Positions 43,182-52,548 of a stretch of 64,000 bases of DNA are shown one piece after another. Below the pieces are notes generated by a model. The model was not told the DNA's origin. It ran no database searches and worked only from the letters and a program-made list of their open reading frames with translations. The DNA is from Chloroflexi bacterium 54-19 (GTDB lineage: Bacteria > Chloroflexota > Chloroflexia > Chloroheliales > Chloroheliaceae). The stretch lies in NCBI GenBank assembly GCA_001898225.1, contig MKTJ01000092.1, forward strand, positions 81,107 to 145,106, given 5' to 3'. Every line of letters starts with the position of its first letter. Positions within the stretch are counted from its first letter, which is position 1. Position numbers and translations under genes: made by a program.

Positions 43182-45927
43182 TACGAGACGCCTGGCATTG
43201 GCCGATAGCAAAACCGTGCTGGCGCGACCGTGGACGGCCCTTAGCGGTATCCGCTGGGAGGTCCTGGTTATAGTAACCCTTGGAATTATTGCCCTGGTTA
43301 CGCACGGTTTTAACATGTTTAACTACCCGGCTTATACCTTGCTGGATGACGAAGGGATTTACACCGGACAAGCCTGGGCGGTCCTGTTCCAGCACAAGTT
43401 GGCCCCGTTTACCTTTATCTACGATACACCTCCCTTCGGCTGGATTGTCCTGGCGGGCTGGATGGGCCTGACCGGGGGTCTGCACACTTTTGGCGGCTCG
43501 ATTGATAGCGGTCGAGTGCTGATGCTGGTCCTGCACGTAGGCATGGTGCCGATGCTCTACCAGGTTGCCCGCAAGCTCGGCTGTAACGCCCCGGCGGCAG
43601 CCTGTGCCACCCTGCTTTTCTCGCTCTCGCCCCTGGCCCTGTTCTACCAGCGCTTTGTCCTGGTCGATTCGGTCATGCTTTTCTTCGCCCTGCTGAGCCT
43701 CGATGTATTGCTGGACGGCTGGGGTCGTCTTAGCCGGGTGGTCTTTAGCGGAATATGCTTTGGCCTGGCGGTGTTGTGTAAAGAAAGCGCCCTGGCCCTG
43801 CTGCCGGGAATGGTCTTTATCGCCGTGCAACAACGCTGGAAACACCAGGGCCGTTTCGCTATCATCGGCTGGATAATTCCGATGTTCGTGGTAGCCAGCC
43901 TCTATCCGCTTTATGCCCTTTTGAAAGGTGAACTGTTTCCGACCTTTGACGCGTCGTTCGGCCAGTTATCACCGAACCGGGTCTCACTTTTCGATACTTT
44001 TTTCTGGCAGAATTTCCGCGATGGCGGCGGCTTGCTTAACTACAACAACCAGTTCTGGGAGTTAGTCCGCAACGACTGGTTCATGCGCGATCCCCTGCTG
44101 CTCGGTGGCGGAGTCGCGGCGGCGTTGTTCAGTCTGCGGCGGGGTTTTGGCAACCGGCAAGCGATGGCGATAGCCCTGTTGAGCCTGGTGCCCTTGGTGG
44201 TCCTGGCGCGCGGCGGCCTGGTCCTCAATTACCAGATTTTACTGGTGATACCTTTCCTGTGCCTGGCCCTGGCGGCGGCTTTCTCTTTCCTGCTCGACAA
44301 ACTGCCCACCCCGGCAGTAGCAGGGGTAACGGCCCTGGCTATTGTAGCGGTACTGGCGGGTTACTGGCTTTCCGGCAATCTCCAACCACTTTTCACCGAA
44401 CGGCCCGCCGAAGCCGGGCGCGAAGCGACAGCCTGGATAAAAGAAAATGTCAACCCGGAGAGCCGGATTATTACTCGCGATGATATGTGGACCGATTTGC
44501 GGGCGGACGGCCTTAACGGCCCGGCCTTCCCCAATGTCTATACTCACTGGAAAGTGTCGTCCGACCCGGCGGTGCGTGATGCCGTCTTTAACCAGGATTG
44601 GCACAACGTGGATTACCTGATTACCTCGCCGGACATCGAGAAAGATTTTGTGGCCTCGAATAACACGGTGGCCCTGGAAGCCCTTAAACACGCCCACCTG
44701 GTCAAAAAGTGGGAGGCGGCGACCGGCACGACCAGTCTGCACACTCCGCAAATTGTCGAACTCTGGAAGGTAGACAAAACCGGCGTGACCGAAACGGCCA
44801 ATCTTAAAGAGAGCGCCAGCTACATTGACGCTACTTTCGGCCAAAAAGGCGCTTACGTCAGTTCGGACGGCTCGGTCAGCGCCGAATCGCAAGCCTTCGC
44901 CCTGCTGCGGGCGGTCTGGGCAGGCGACCAGGCCGGTTTCAACCAGACCTGGACATGGACCCGCCAGAACCTGCTGAACTCGCAGGGGCTGTTAAGCTCG
45001 CTCTGGCAAAACCACTCGGTCAAGGACAAAAACACCGCCTCTAACGCGGACTCCTATACCGCCCTGGCCTTACTGCTGGCGGGTAAGCGCTGGAACAACC
45101 CGGTCCTGACCGCCGAAGGGACCAAGCTGGTCAAGGCTATCTGGGACAACGAAATCGTCACGGTCCAGGGCAAACCTTACCTGGTAGCCGGAAACTGGGC
45201 GGCCACCGGCCAGGGCCAAATCCTGGCGGTAAATCCAAGCTATTTCGCGCCTTATGCCTTCCGGGTCTTTAAGGATGTCGACCCTGCCCACGACTGGCAG
45301 GCGGCCCTTGACGCTAACTATGACCTCCTCTTTAACGCGTCTAAAGCCACGCTTGGAAACGCCAAATCGGCGGGTTTACCGCCGGACTGGATTGGGCTTA
45401 ACCGGGATAGCGGTGAACTTACCGCTTTACTGCTGACAAACAATGCCGATACGAGCCGCTACGGCTACGATGCGCCACGCGTCTATTTCAACATTGCCCT
45501 CGACTCGCGCTGGTCAGGGGATGGCCGAGCCTCTACCTACCTGAAACAGGCCGGGTTCTTGAACGACGAAGTAAACCGGGTCTTACAGGACGGGGTAACC
45601 CGGAAAGGTTTTGTCAGCGCAATTTATAAACACGATGGAACGGTCGTGAGCGAGCCCCCGAACCTGGTTGGCTCGGCAGGCGCAATAGCCGCTCTGCTGA
45701 CCCTGAACCCGGCGGCGGCCAACACCATTTATTCCAGCCAGGTGGTCGGACAGACCGGCCATACCGCGCAAGGTCTTTATTTTGGGGATGCCAGAGATTT
45801 GATTGCCCAGGAATGGGGTTGGCTGGCAACCGGCCTGTACGCCAATAGCCTGACCGATTTCTGGCACTTCCCGGCAGGTAACCCTGACACAAAGACCACG
45901 GAACAGCTCGAAGGAGGCACCAAGTAA
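43174..45927 (+). CDS. Fusion of GT-C (GT39-like) membrane transferase and GH8 glycosidase domain
   Basis: A 917-aa protein. Residues 1-400 hold about ten membrane helices with an acidic DDEGIY motif in the first outer loop and CKESAL later, as in GT39/ArnT polyprenyl-phosphate-sugar transferases. Residues 400-545 form a soluble linker domain. Residues 545-900 match GH8 (alpha/alpha)6 glycosidases: E571 in SAESQAFALLRAV, D626 in ASNADSYTALALL, and D766 in GYDAPRVYFNIALD, the positions of acid, substrate-binding and base residues. The GTG at 43174 follows GAGGAGG. One polypeptide that both adds sugar outside the membrane and hydrolyses a glucan is unusual. Confidence 0.85.
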   Translation: MADTRRLALADSKTVLARPWTALSGIRWEVLVIVTLGIIALVTHGFNMFNYPAYTLLDDEGIYTGQAWAVLFQHKLAPFTFIYDTPPFGWIVLAGWMGLTGGLHTFGGSIDSGRVLMLVLHVGMVPMLYQVARKLGCNAPAAACATLLFSLSPLALFYQRFVLVDSVMLFFALLSLDVLLDGWGRLSRVVFSGICFGLAVLCKESALALLPGMVFIAVQQRWKHQGRFAIIGWIIPMFVVASLYPLYALLKGELFPTFDASFGQLSPNRVSLFDTFFWQNFRDGGGLLNYNNQFWELVRNDWFMRDPLLLGGGVAAALFSLRRGFGNRQAMAIALLSLVPLVVLARGGLVLNYQILLVIPFLCLALAAAFSFLLDKLPTPAVAGVTALAIVAVLAGYWLSGNLQPLFTERPAEAGREATAWIKENVNPESRIITRDDMWTDLRADGLNGPAFPNVYTHWKVSSDPAVRDAVFNQDWHNVDYLITSPDIEKDFVASNNTVALEALKHAHLVKKWEAATGTTSLHTPQIVELWKVDKTGVTETANLKESASYIDATFGQKGAYVSSDGSVSAESQAFALLRAVWAGDQAGFNQTWTWTRQNLLNSQGLLSSLWQNHSVKDKNTASNADSYTALALLLAGKRWNNPVLTAEGTKLVKAIWDNEIVTVQGKPYLVAGNWAATGQGQILAVNPSYFAPYAFRVFKDVDPAHDWQAALDANYDLLFNASKATLGNAKSAGLPPDWIGLNRDSGELTALLLTNNADTSRYGYDAPRVYFNIALDSRWSGDGRASTYLKQAGFLNDEVNRVLQDGVTRKGFVSAIYKHDGTVVSEPPNLVGSAGAIAALLTLNPAAANTIYSSQVVGQTGHTAQGLYFGDARDLIAQEWGWLATGLYANSLTDFWHFPAGNPDTKTTEQLEGGTK

Positions 45928-45930
45928 TTT

Positions 45931-46632
45931 ATGCATACTCCCTTGTATAAATCGAAACAACCTTTATTAAACAAAATTAGTCGCCGCTGGCTTATCGGGG
46001 CAGCCTTCAGCCTGGTTGGCCTGACGGTAGTCGCTGCTCTGCTCGGCACCGGGTTTTCCAACGCCGCCACCAGCGACCCCGCTCAGGCTATGGCCGCTAA
46101 CGGCGGCAACCGCAACGGTTTTAGCAGCGCGTCTATTATTAACCCGACCGCGACGGCTACAGCGACCGCTATAGCTACCGTGACCCCGCTGCCGCCTACC
46201 GCGACGGCCACGGCGGTCCCGACAAATACACCCAGCCCTGAACCGGTCATCCAGGTAAATGCCAGGCCGGTAGTTGTCGACAATTCAGACAATAACCAGG
46301 CCGCGCCCGACCAGGAGGACCCGACCGCTGTGCCTGACCCGACGGCCACCCCGGTACCACCCACCAATACGGCAGTCCCACCAACCAATAAGCCGGAACC
46401 GCCTAAACCTGCCGCAAAGCCGACAAAAGCGGCTACTCCGGCCCCAAAACCGACTAAACCGGCCAAGGCCAAACCGACTGCGGCCCCGCCCCCGGAAGCG
46501 ACTGAGGCGAGTGACCCATCCCCAACGGCCAAACCCAGGTCCAAATCCGGGCCGGGCAAGCAACCGCCCGCTACGCCCCAGGATAAACCGACTCCGCCTC
46601 CGACCCCATCCGACCATCATGGGCAACACTGA
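45931..46632 (+). CDS. Membrane-anchored Pro/Thr/Lys-rich protein
   Basis: A 233-aa protein. A basic N-terminus and one membrane helix (about 19-42) are followed by almost entirely low-complexity sequence: first Thr/Ala/Pro (TATATAIATVT-type), then Lys/Pro/Ala (KPTKAATPAPKPTKPAKAK). No fold is expected. It would span the cell wall or bind acidic polymer; it may be an exposed scaffold of the polysaccharide machine. It starts 3 nt after the fusion gene's stop, with GGAGG inside that gene. Confidence 0.7.
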   Translation: MHTPLYKSKQPLLNKISRRWLIGAAFSLVGLTVVAALLGTGFSNAATSDPAQAMAANGGNRNGFSSASIINPTATATATAIATVTPLPPTATATAVPTNTPSPEPVIQVNARPVVVDNSDNNQAAPDQEDPTAVPDPTATPVPPTNTAVPPTNKPEPPKPAAKPTKAATPAPKPTKPAKAKPTAAPPPEATEASDPSPTAKPRSKSGPGKQPPATPQDKPTPPPTPSDHHGQH

Positions 46633-46704
46633 AAGGACGACTAAAAGCTGGCGGGAAGGTACGCCAGCAACGACATGGTCTGATTAGAGGATAGGAGAAA
46701 TATA

Positions 46705-48780
46705 GTGTTTAAATTTACAAAACCGGACCGGGATACGGGGGTTATGCGGTTGCAACTTGAAGCGCCACCCTTACCCCGGCGGTGGGCTGAAGGACCGGAA
46801 GTATTGCCGGCCCAGCCTCAAACAGACCCGGTTACAGGCTCCGGCACCGCCGGTATATCGAAAAGCTGGATAGCGGTTGGCTTACTTGGTCTTGCCATCG
46901 GGGCGTTTTGCCTACGGTTCCTGCCCAATAACGACCACAGCGCCTATATGGACGAGGTCAGCCAGATTCTGGCCGGGCGCTATCTGCTGGAACAGCACAG
47001 CGTCTATGCCTACATCCTGCAATGGTCGTACGGTTCGTATTTGTGGCCGGTGGTCGCCGGGGGCATGGATATTGTCGGCGGGCTGACGATGGTCCGGGCC
47101 TTCACGGCTTTGTGCGGGGCCATAATGACCCTGGCAACGGCAGGCGTGGCCTACCGCCTGACCAGTCGGGCCTTGCCGGAACGCCAGCGCTGGTTCGTGG
47201 GCTTCGGGGCCGGGTTGTTAATGGCAATCCTACCTACCGGCATCGGGCTGGGCAATTTTGGTACTTACGATGCCCTGGCCGGGGCCGCCTTTATGTCCGG
47301 GATTGCTTTGTTGTTCCCGGTCGAAGGGCGGGGACGGCGCAGCCGTCTGGTAGCGGGTTCCGCGCTTTTGTTTATCGCTTTCCTGTCAAAATATGTGATT
47401 GCAGCCTACTTCCCGTTCATCTGCCTCTATTTGATATTTTCCGCCGGAAGCGTCAAAAACGCCATCAGCCGCATCGGCTGGTTTGTAGGCCCGTTAACCC
47501 TGGCGTGCGCAGCTTATTTCGCCATTTTCCGCTCGGACCTGCTGACGCTCCTTTCGTTCTCGCACACTTATAGCGACCTCAAGACCGACGACCCCTTTCT
47601 GGTATATGTCTGGGAACGGCCCGAAATCTGGCTGCTGGCCGCTATCGCCAGTTTTGGCTGGGGCTATGCCAACCGCCAGCTAAAAATTGTTTCGCTCGGC
47701 GGAGCCGCCATAATCCTGGTTTTCCAGCTTATTGCCCGGCCCGACTATGACTTCTGGAAACACTCGATTTACCTGGTGTTCTTCCTGTCGCCGCTGGCGG
47801 CCCTGGCCCTGGTTACAATGCTAACCCGGCTTTTCACAAAGACGGCTTCTAATCCGGCCCTTTCGCCGGCCCGGAAAAGATTGCGGCTGACCGGTTTCAG
47901 CGTTGTTAGCCTCGTGGTGCTGGGAATATTGCTGAGTACGAGCCTGACCCAGGCTAATATCCTGGTTAACTTCTACCCTAATTTGAACCCGGCCCTCCCG
48001 GCTATCGAACAAAACGTGACAGGGGCGAAGGAAGTCTTAACCGATGATTTGGCCCTGCGTTATTACCTGTACCCTCACATTCCGACTGAAGAAGTAACCG
48101 ACCCCTTCTTTATCAATTACCAGGGTAAGACCGGCCTGGATGCCTACAAAGCCAGCGTGGAAGACCGCTATTACGACTTAATTATTCTCGATGGCGGGAT
48201 CGGTCCGGTGGCCCAGAAGGTAAACGCGGCCTTGCAACCCCTGGTCCAGCATTACTACAACCCGGTTGCCTCGGTGGACGTACCGAACGGCAAAGTTACG
48301 ATTTACAAACGACAGCAATGCGTTGTTTCCGAGCCTACGCCCGGCGCGACCCTCTTTAACTTCTCCGGGGGCATCCAGGGTTGGGGCGGGCGGCCTGTCA
48401 AGGGCGATTTCCAGCCTGGTAACCTGGTCTCAGTCAGCCAGGAGCAGAGTTGCGACGGTCAGCCCAGCCTGAAATTCACGCCGAGTGCTGCCGTTCCCCA
48501 GGTCGGGATTACTTTAAAACAACCGGTTAAGACGGTCAAAGCCCAGGTCTATATTCAAACCGGCACCGACTTTACCGGGGATAGCGTCATAGGTATGGCG
48601 GCCTTCGACCAGAACTGGCAATGGCACGACGATGGTTTCAAACAGCGCGTACCGACCGGGCGCTGGGTCGAAATTAGCTGGCAACTACCGGCCAATCCTG
48701 GCAACTATCGCGAACTAGATTTGGTCTTCCCGAAAGAGGCGACCACAGTTTATATCAGCCACGTTGAGCTAGAGTCTTAA
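46705..48780 (+). CDS. GT-C (GT39-like) membrane glycosyltransferase with C-terminal beta-sandwich
   Basis: A 691-aa protein. A cytosolic tail of about 55 residues precedes about ten membrane helices (60-410) with YMDEVSQILAGRYLL in the first outer loop, where GT-C enzymes carry their acidic catalytic residue. Residues 410-535 form a soluble domain, and 540-691 are a beta-sandwich resembling carbohydrate-binding modules (NFSGGIQGWGGRP, then WVEISWQLPANPGNYRELDLVF). It likely transfers a sugar from polyprenyl phosphate to an extracytoplasmic acceptor. GTG start, with AGGAGAA upstream. Confidence 0.82.
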   Translation: MFKFTKPDRDTGVMRLQLEAPPLPRRWAEGPEVLPAQPQTDPVTGSGTAGISKSWIAVGLLGLAIGAFCLRFLPNNDHSAYMDEVSQILAGRYLLEQHSVYAYILQWSYGSYLWPVVAGGMDIVGGLTMVRAFTALCGAIMTLATAGVAYRLTSRALPERQRWFVGFGAGLLMAILPTGIGLGNFGTYDALAGAAFMSGIALLFPVEGRGRRSRLVAGSALLFIAFLSKYVIAAYFPFICLYLIFSAGSVKNAISRIGWFVGPLTLACAAYFAIFRSDLLTLLSFSHTYSDLKTDDPFLVYVWERPEIWLLAAIASFGWGYANRQLKIVSLGGAAIILVFQLIARPDYDFWKHSIYLVFFLSPLAALALVTMLTRLFTKTASNPALSPARKRLRLTGFSVVSLVVLGILLSTSLTQANILVNFYPNLNPALPAIEQNVTGAKEVLTDDLALRYYLYPHIPTEEVTDPFFINYQGKTGLDAYKASVEDRYYDLIILDGGIGPVAQKVNAALQPLVQHYYNPVASVDVPNGKVTIYKRQQCVVSEPTPGATLFNFSGGIQGWGGRPVKGDFQPGNLVSVSQEQSCDGQPSLKFTPSAAVPQVGITLKQPVKTVKAQVYIQTGTDFTGDSVIGMAAFDQNWQWHDDGFKQRVPTGRWVEISWQLPANPGNYRELDLVFPKEATTVYISHVELES

Positions 48781-48841
48781 GGCGGCTGAGTGAAAACTAT
48801 AGACTGTTTTTCTGAAAAGGTTAGGAGGTTATAACCGAAGC

Positions 48842-50266
48842 ATGAAGGGTAATAAATTTGCCAACCGGACGTTGTGGTTGGCAGGACTGGGGTTAGTGAT
48901 TGTTCTGGGGCTGGCAATTGGCCTGATGTTGGCTTTCTCCGGCCCGCAAAACAATCCGGCAACAACCACTTCCCCGGTCGCCGCAAACCCCACAGGCGCT
49001 CCGGTAGGAACCAACCCGACCGGCACCACCCCGGCTATTACTAACCCGCCCGGTGAGTCGGCGGTCAGTATGCCGGTCAATCCGACCTCACAGGCAGCGC
49101 AGCAGGCACCGGGCTCAATCGCCACGGTCACCCCGGCACCGAAGGCGGATATAAAAGGACAGCTTGACGCAAGCTGGACCGACTACAGCAAGCGGTTTAT
49201 CCAGGCCGATGGCCGGGTCATGGACCCCCAGCAAGCAGCCCTGACCACCAGCGAAGGCCAATCTTACGCCCTGTTGCGGGCGGTCTGGGAAAACGACCAG
49301 GCTACCTTTAAGCGGGTGCTGAGCTGGACCCAGAGCAACTTGCAGACGCGCGGTACCGATAAGCTTTTCGCCTTCAAATGGGGCCAGGGCAGCGACGGCC
49401 AGTGGCACGTCCTGGATAAGAATAGCGCCTCGGACGCCGACAGTGATATTGCGCTGGCCTTACTTTTCGCCGCGAAAACCTGGGGCGACGACAATTATCA
49501 AAAACTTGGCCTGGATGTGCTGAATTCGCTTTGGGAAAAAAGCGTGGTGACGGTCAATAACAAGCCGTACCTGACCGCCGGGGATTGGGCCGTTTCCCAG
49601 GACCGCCCGGCCCTCAACCCTTCCTATCTAGCGCCCTACGCCTACCGGATTTTTGCCGCCTTCGACCGGGGCCACGACTGGAACGCCCTGGTTGACACCT
49701 CTTACGAGGTAATACAGGGCTGCTCGACGGCTACCCTGGACGGACAGGGCGGCAAGAATCTACCGCCCAACTTCTGCGGTATCAACAAAAAGGACGGCTC
49801 GTTTACCACCGCCCAGGACTATCCGAGCCTGAATATTAACTATGGCTACGACGCTTTCAGGACCAACTGGCGGTTGGCGCTCGACTACAAATGGTTCGGC
49901 GACAAACGCGACCTGGAGTTGTTGAAAGCCAATAGCTTGCCCCGCGACATCTTCAAACAGACCGGCAAACTGGGGGCCGAATACGACCATAGCGGCAAAC
50001 TCACCAACGGCGAAGAAGATTTAGCCATCTATAGCGGCACGCTCGGCAACTTTATTGTGACCGACCCGCAACTGGCCGATACGCTGGTAAATTCCAAGCT
50101 GCTACCGGCCTATAAAAACATTACCGACAACGATTTCGCCCGCGCCTTTGTCGGCTGGGGCGATACCCGCAATTATTACAACCAGAACTGGGTCTGGTTT
50201 GGGCTGGCGCTCTACTCGGATAACCTGCCCAACCTGGCCGCAAATTCGGTGTCCACCTCAAAGTGA
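48842..50266 (+). CDS. Membrane-anchored GH8 endoglucanase-like protein
   Basis: A 474-aa protein. One N-terminal membrane helix (about 10-32) and a Pro/Thr-rich linker (35-100) lead into a GH8 domain (about 105-465). E138 (TTSEGQSYALLRAV) is the expected acid, D198-A-D200-S-D202 (ASDADSDIALALL) the substrate-binding Asp region, and D337 (GYDAFRTNWRLALD) the base. GH8 enzymes (BcsZ-type) cut beta-1,4-glucans during cellulose synthesis; other members act on chitosan or xylan. Its GH8 domain is similar to the fusion protein's, suggesting duplication. Confidence 0.9.
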   Translation: MKGNKFANRTLWLAGLGLVIVLGLAIGLMLAFSGPQNNPATTTSPVAANPTGAPVGTNPTGTTPAITNPPGESAVSMPVNPTSQAAQQAPGSIATVTPAPKADIKGQLDASWTDYSKRFIQADGRVMDPQQAALTTSEGQSYALLRAVWENDQATFKRVLSWTQSNLQTRGTDKLFAFKWGQGSDGQWHVLDKNSASDADSDIALALLFAAKTWGDDNYQKLGLDVLNSLWEKSVVTVNNKPYLTAGDWAVSQDRPALNPSYLAPYAYRIFAAFDRGHDWNALVDTSYEVIQGCSTATLDGQGGKNLPPNFCGINKKDGSFTTAQDYPSLNINYGYDAFRTNWRLALDYKWFGDKRDLELLKANSLPRDIFKQTGKLGAEYDHSGKLTNGEEDLAIYSGTLGNFIVTDPQLADTLVNSKLLPAYKNITDNDFARAFVGWGDTRNYYNQNWVWFGLALYSDNLPNLAANSVSTSK

Positions 50267-50320
50267 AACACCCAAACTCTTACACCGGATTTTAATTAAT
50301 CAACAGGAAGCAAGATTATT

Positions 50321-51121
50321 ATGAACAGACCTTTAGTAGAGATTGTAATCCCGGTTTACAACGAACAAGTCGTTTTGGAGCAAAGCGTCAAAACTTTGCG
50401 CGAATATATGGCGAAGAACTTTCCCTATCGCTGGCAAATTACTATCGCCGATAACGCCAGCGTGGACCGGACCTGGGAAATCGCCCAACGCCTGGAAAGC
50501 GAGTACCCCGAAGTTAAGGCCATGCACCTCGACCGCAAAGGGCGCGGCCTGGCCTTGCGGACAGCCTGGCTGGAAAGCGATGCGGAAATCGTCAGCTATA
50601 TGGATGTTGACCTCTCCACCGGCCTGGAAAGTTTCTGGCCGATGGTAGAGTCTATCCTGGTGGGGAAAAGCGAAGTGGCGACCGGCTCCAGGCTGGCAAA
50701 GGGGGCGCAAGTGACCCGCCAGTGGAAACGCGAACTGACCTCGCGAGGCTACAACACGCTGATAAAACTCTTTTTCTTCCACAGGTTCAGCGACGCCCAG
50801 TGTGGTTTCAAGGCTTGCCGGGCCGAAACCGTCCGCAAACTCCTGCCAATGGTCGAAAACAACGCCTGGTTCTTCGATACCGAACTGCTTTTGCTGGCCG
50901 AACACAACCGGCTCCCTATTTTTGAAATCCCGGTCCGCTGGGTCGAAGACCTCGACTCACGGGTCCATATCGTCAAGACGGCGACCGAGGACATCAAGGG
51001 TTTGTGGCGCTTGCGGAAAAGTTTCTGGCGGGGCCAGGGGCGTATAACCTCGGCCAGGAAAGAACCGGTTTACCCCGAAACCGGGCCACTCAAGATTCAG
51101 TCGGAAACCAATTTTGATTAA
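50321..51121 (+). CDS. GT2 DPM1-like polyprenyl-phosphate glycosyltransferase
   Basis: A 266-aa cytosolic-face GT2 enzyme without membrane helices. EIVIPVYNEQVVLEQSV is the nucleotide-sugar site start, MDVDLSTGLE the DxD metal motif and DAQCGFKACRAETVRKLLP the DPM1-like acceptor region. Such enzymes load a sugar on undecaprenyl phosphate, which is the donor for GT-C enzymes such as the two encoded upstream. This makes the locus mechanistically coherent. It is 54 nt after the GH8 gene and the last gene of the set. Confidence 0.88.
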   Translation: MNRPLVEIVIPVYNEQVVLEQSVKTLREYMAKNFPYRWQITIADNASVDRTWEIAQRLESEYPEVKAMHLDRKGRGLALRTAWLESDAEIVSYMDVDLSTGLESFWPMVESILVGKSEVATGSRLAKGAQVTRQWKRELTSRGYNTLIKLFFFHRFSDAQCGFKACRAETVRKLLPMVENNAWFFDTELLLLAEHNRLPIFEIPVRWVEDLDSRVHIVKTATEDIKGLWRLRKSFWRGQGRITSARKEPVYPETGPLKIQSETNFD

Positions 51122-51126
51122 AATTT

Positions 51127-51150
51127 AAGGCCGACCACAACGGGCCTTTG
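51127..51150 (+). terminator. Weak terminator at the end of the polysaccharide operon
   Basis: AAGGCC (51127-51132) pairs with GGCCTT (51143-51148), loop of 10; only a short T stretch. The remaining spacer to 51469 holds no gene. Confidence 0.35.
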
Positions 51151-51469
51151 CAGGGGAGTTTCTCCACCCTGTGAAGGCCATCAAAATTCCAGAGGGGCGC
51201 ACACCTCCACGTATTCTTCCTTTTTTGATACCCAACAAAAATAAATAATCCCAAAATAATACAGCAGCCCTTAAAAACCTTCACCGCAATAAAACTTTCT
51301 ACTTTTAACCTTTTGGGTTATCCTAGTGCCCTGAACTTTCAGGCGTATCATGGGATAGGAAGTGCATTTAAGAATAATAAGGGCAAATCATGCTTCATTT
51401 GCCCGGACGATAAATCGAAGTCGTGAACCATAACAAAGAGCGTTATAAACAAGATTAAAGGAGATTGGA

Positions 51470-52447
51470 ATGGATAAGATTCGCTGGGGTATTTTAAGCA
51501 CGGGTGGCATTGCCAAAGTCGTCACCGAGGCAATTCAATTCCTCGATGATGCCGAGGTGGTGGCGGTCGGTTCACGCACCGCCGAAGCCGCCGAGGAGTT
51601 TGGAGCCCGGTTTAATATCCCGCACCGCCACGCGAGCTATGAGGCGCTGGCTAACGACCCCGATGTAGACGCCATCTATATCGCGACCCCGCACAACCTG
51701 CATAAAGAGAACGCCCTGCTCAGCCTGGCCGGGGGAAAGGCGGTCTTGCTGGAAAAACCTTTCACGGTTAACGCCAGGGAAGCCGCCGAGGTAATCGACT
51801 TTGCCCGCGAGAAAAATTTGTTCGTGATGGAGGCGATGTGGAGCCGTTTTATCCCCTTAATGGGTAAGTTGCGCGAGATGCTGGCTGCCGGGGTAATCGG
51901 GGATATTCGTATGTTCCATGCCGACTGCTCGATTCGCATTCCTTACAACCCGAAAAGCCGGATGTTTGACCTGGACCTGGCCGGGGGCGCGCTCCTCGAT
52001 TCGGGGATTTATCCTTTCTCGATGGCCTCGATGGTAATGGGTAAACCTGAGAGCGTGGTCAGCCAGGCTTTTATCGGTGAGTCCGGCGCGGACGAGCAGG
52101 CGGCGGCGGTCTTGAAATACTCCGAAGGAAGACTGTCAATCCTGAGTACGGCGATTCGCACCGCCGGGCCGCAGGAAATGCTCATCCGGGGCACCGAAGG
52201 TTATATCAGGATTGCCGGTTGGCAGCGTGCTACCAAACTGACCATAACCCGTCCCGGCCAGCCTGACGAGGTGGTCGAAATGGGCTACGAAGGCAACGGC
52301 AAGAATTACCAGGTAGCCGAGGTCATGCGGTGCATGCGGGCCGGGTTGATTGAAAGCCCGGTTATGCCCCTGAGCGAAACCCTGGATATTATGAGCACCC
52401 TGGACGCCGTGCGGGCGCCCTGGGGCTTGAAATATCCAGGCGAATAA
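51470..52447 (+). CDS. Gfo/Idh/MocA-family oxidoreductase
   Basis: A 325-aa NAD(P)-dependent sugar/trans-dihydrodiol dehydrogenase-like protein. GILSTGGIAKVV (7-18) is the nucleotide-binding turn, EKPFTV (95-100) carries the catalytic Lys, and AMWSRFIPLMGKLREM is typical of the dimeric-dihydrodiol-dehydrogenase/xylose dehydrogenase branch. RBS AAAGGAG precedes the ATG. It is more likely a stand-alone gene than part of the polysaccharide operon, given the 348-nt spacer and its own terminator. Confidence 0.9.
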   Translation: MDKIRWGILSTGGIAKVVTEAIQFLDDAEVVAVGSRTAEAAEEFGARFNIPHRHASYEALANDPDVDAIYIATPHNLHKENALLSLAGGKAVLLEKPFTVNAREAAEVIDFAREKNLFVMEAMWSRFIPLMGKLREMLAAGVIGDIRMFHADCSIRIPYNPKSRMFDLDLAGGALLDSGIYPFSMASMVMGKPESVVSQAFIGESGADEQAAAVLKYSEGRLSILSTAIRTAGPQEMLIRGTEGYIRIAGWQRATKLTITRPGQPDEVVEMGYEGNGKNYQVAEVMRCMRAGLIESPVMPLSETLDIMSTLDAVRAPWGLKYPGE

Positions 52448-52468
52448 TTCGTTAAAATTTATTATAAA

Positions 52469-52512
52469 AAAGGGCCGGGTAAATTCTTTATGAATCTACC
52501 CGGCCCTTTATA
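52469..52512. terminator. Bidirectional terminator between convergent genes
   Basis: AAAGGGCCGGGTA (52469-52481) pairs with TACCCGGCCCTTT (52497-52509), with an inner ATTC/GAAT extension. It resembles the terminator at 28753-28800. Confidence 0.82.
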
Positions 52513-52548
52513 GCTCCAACCCCACCGGATTGCCGGAGATTGATTTCT

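Noticed and set aside
46274..46687. Arg/Pro-rich 137-codon open frame overlapping the Pro/Thr-rich gene
   Set aside because: Frame-shifted shadow of a low-complexity gene; the composition is an artefact of CCN/ACN codon repeats.
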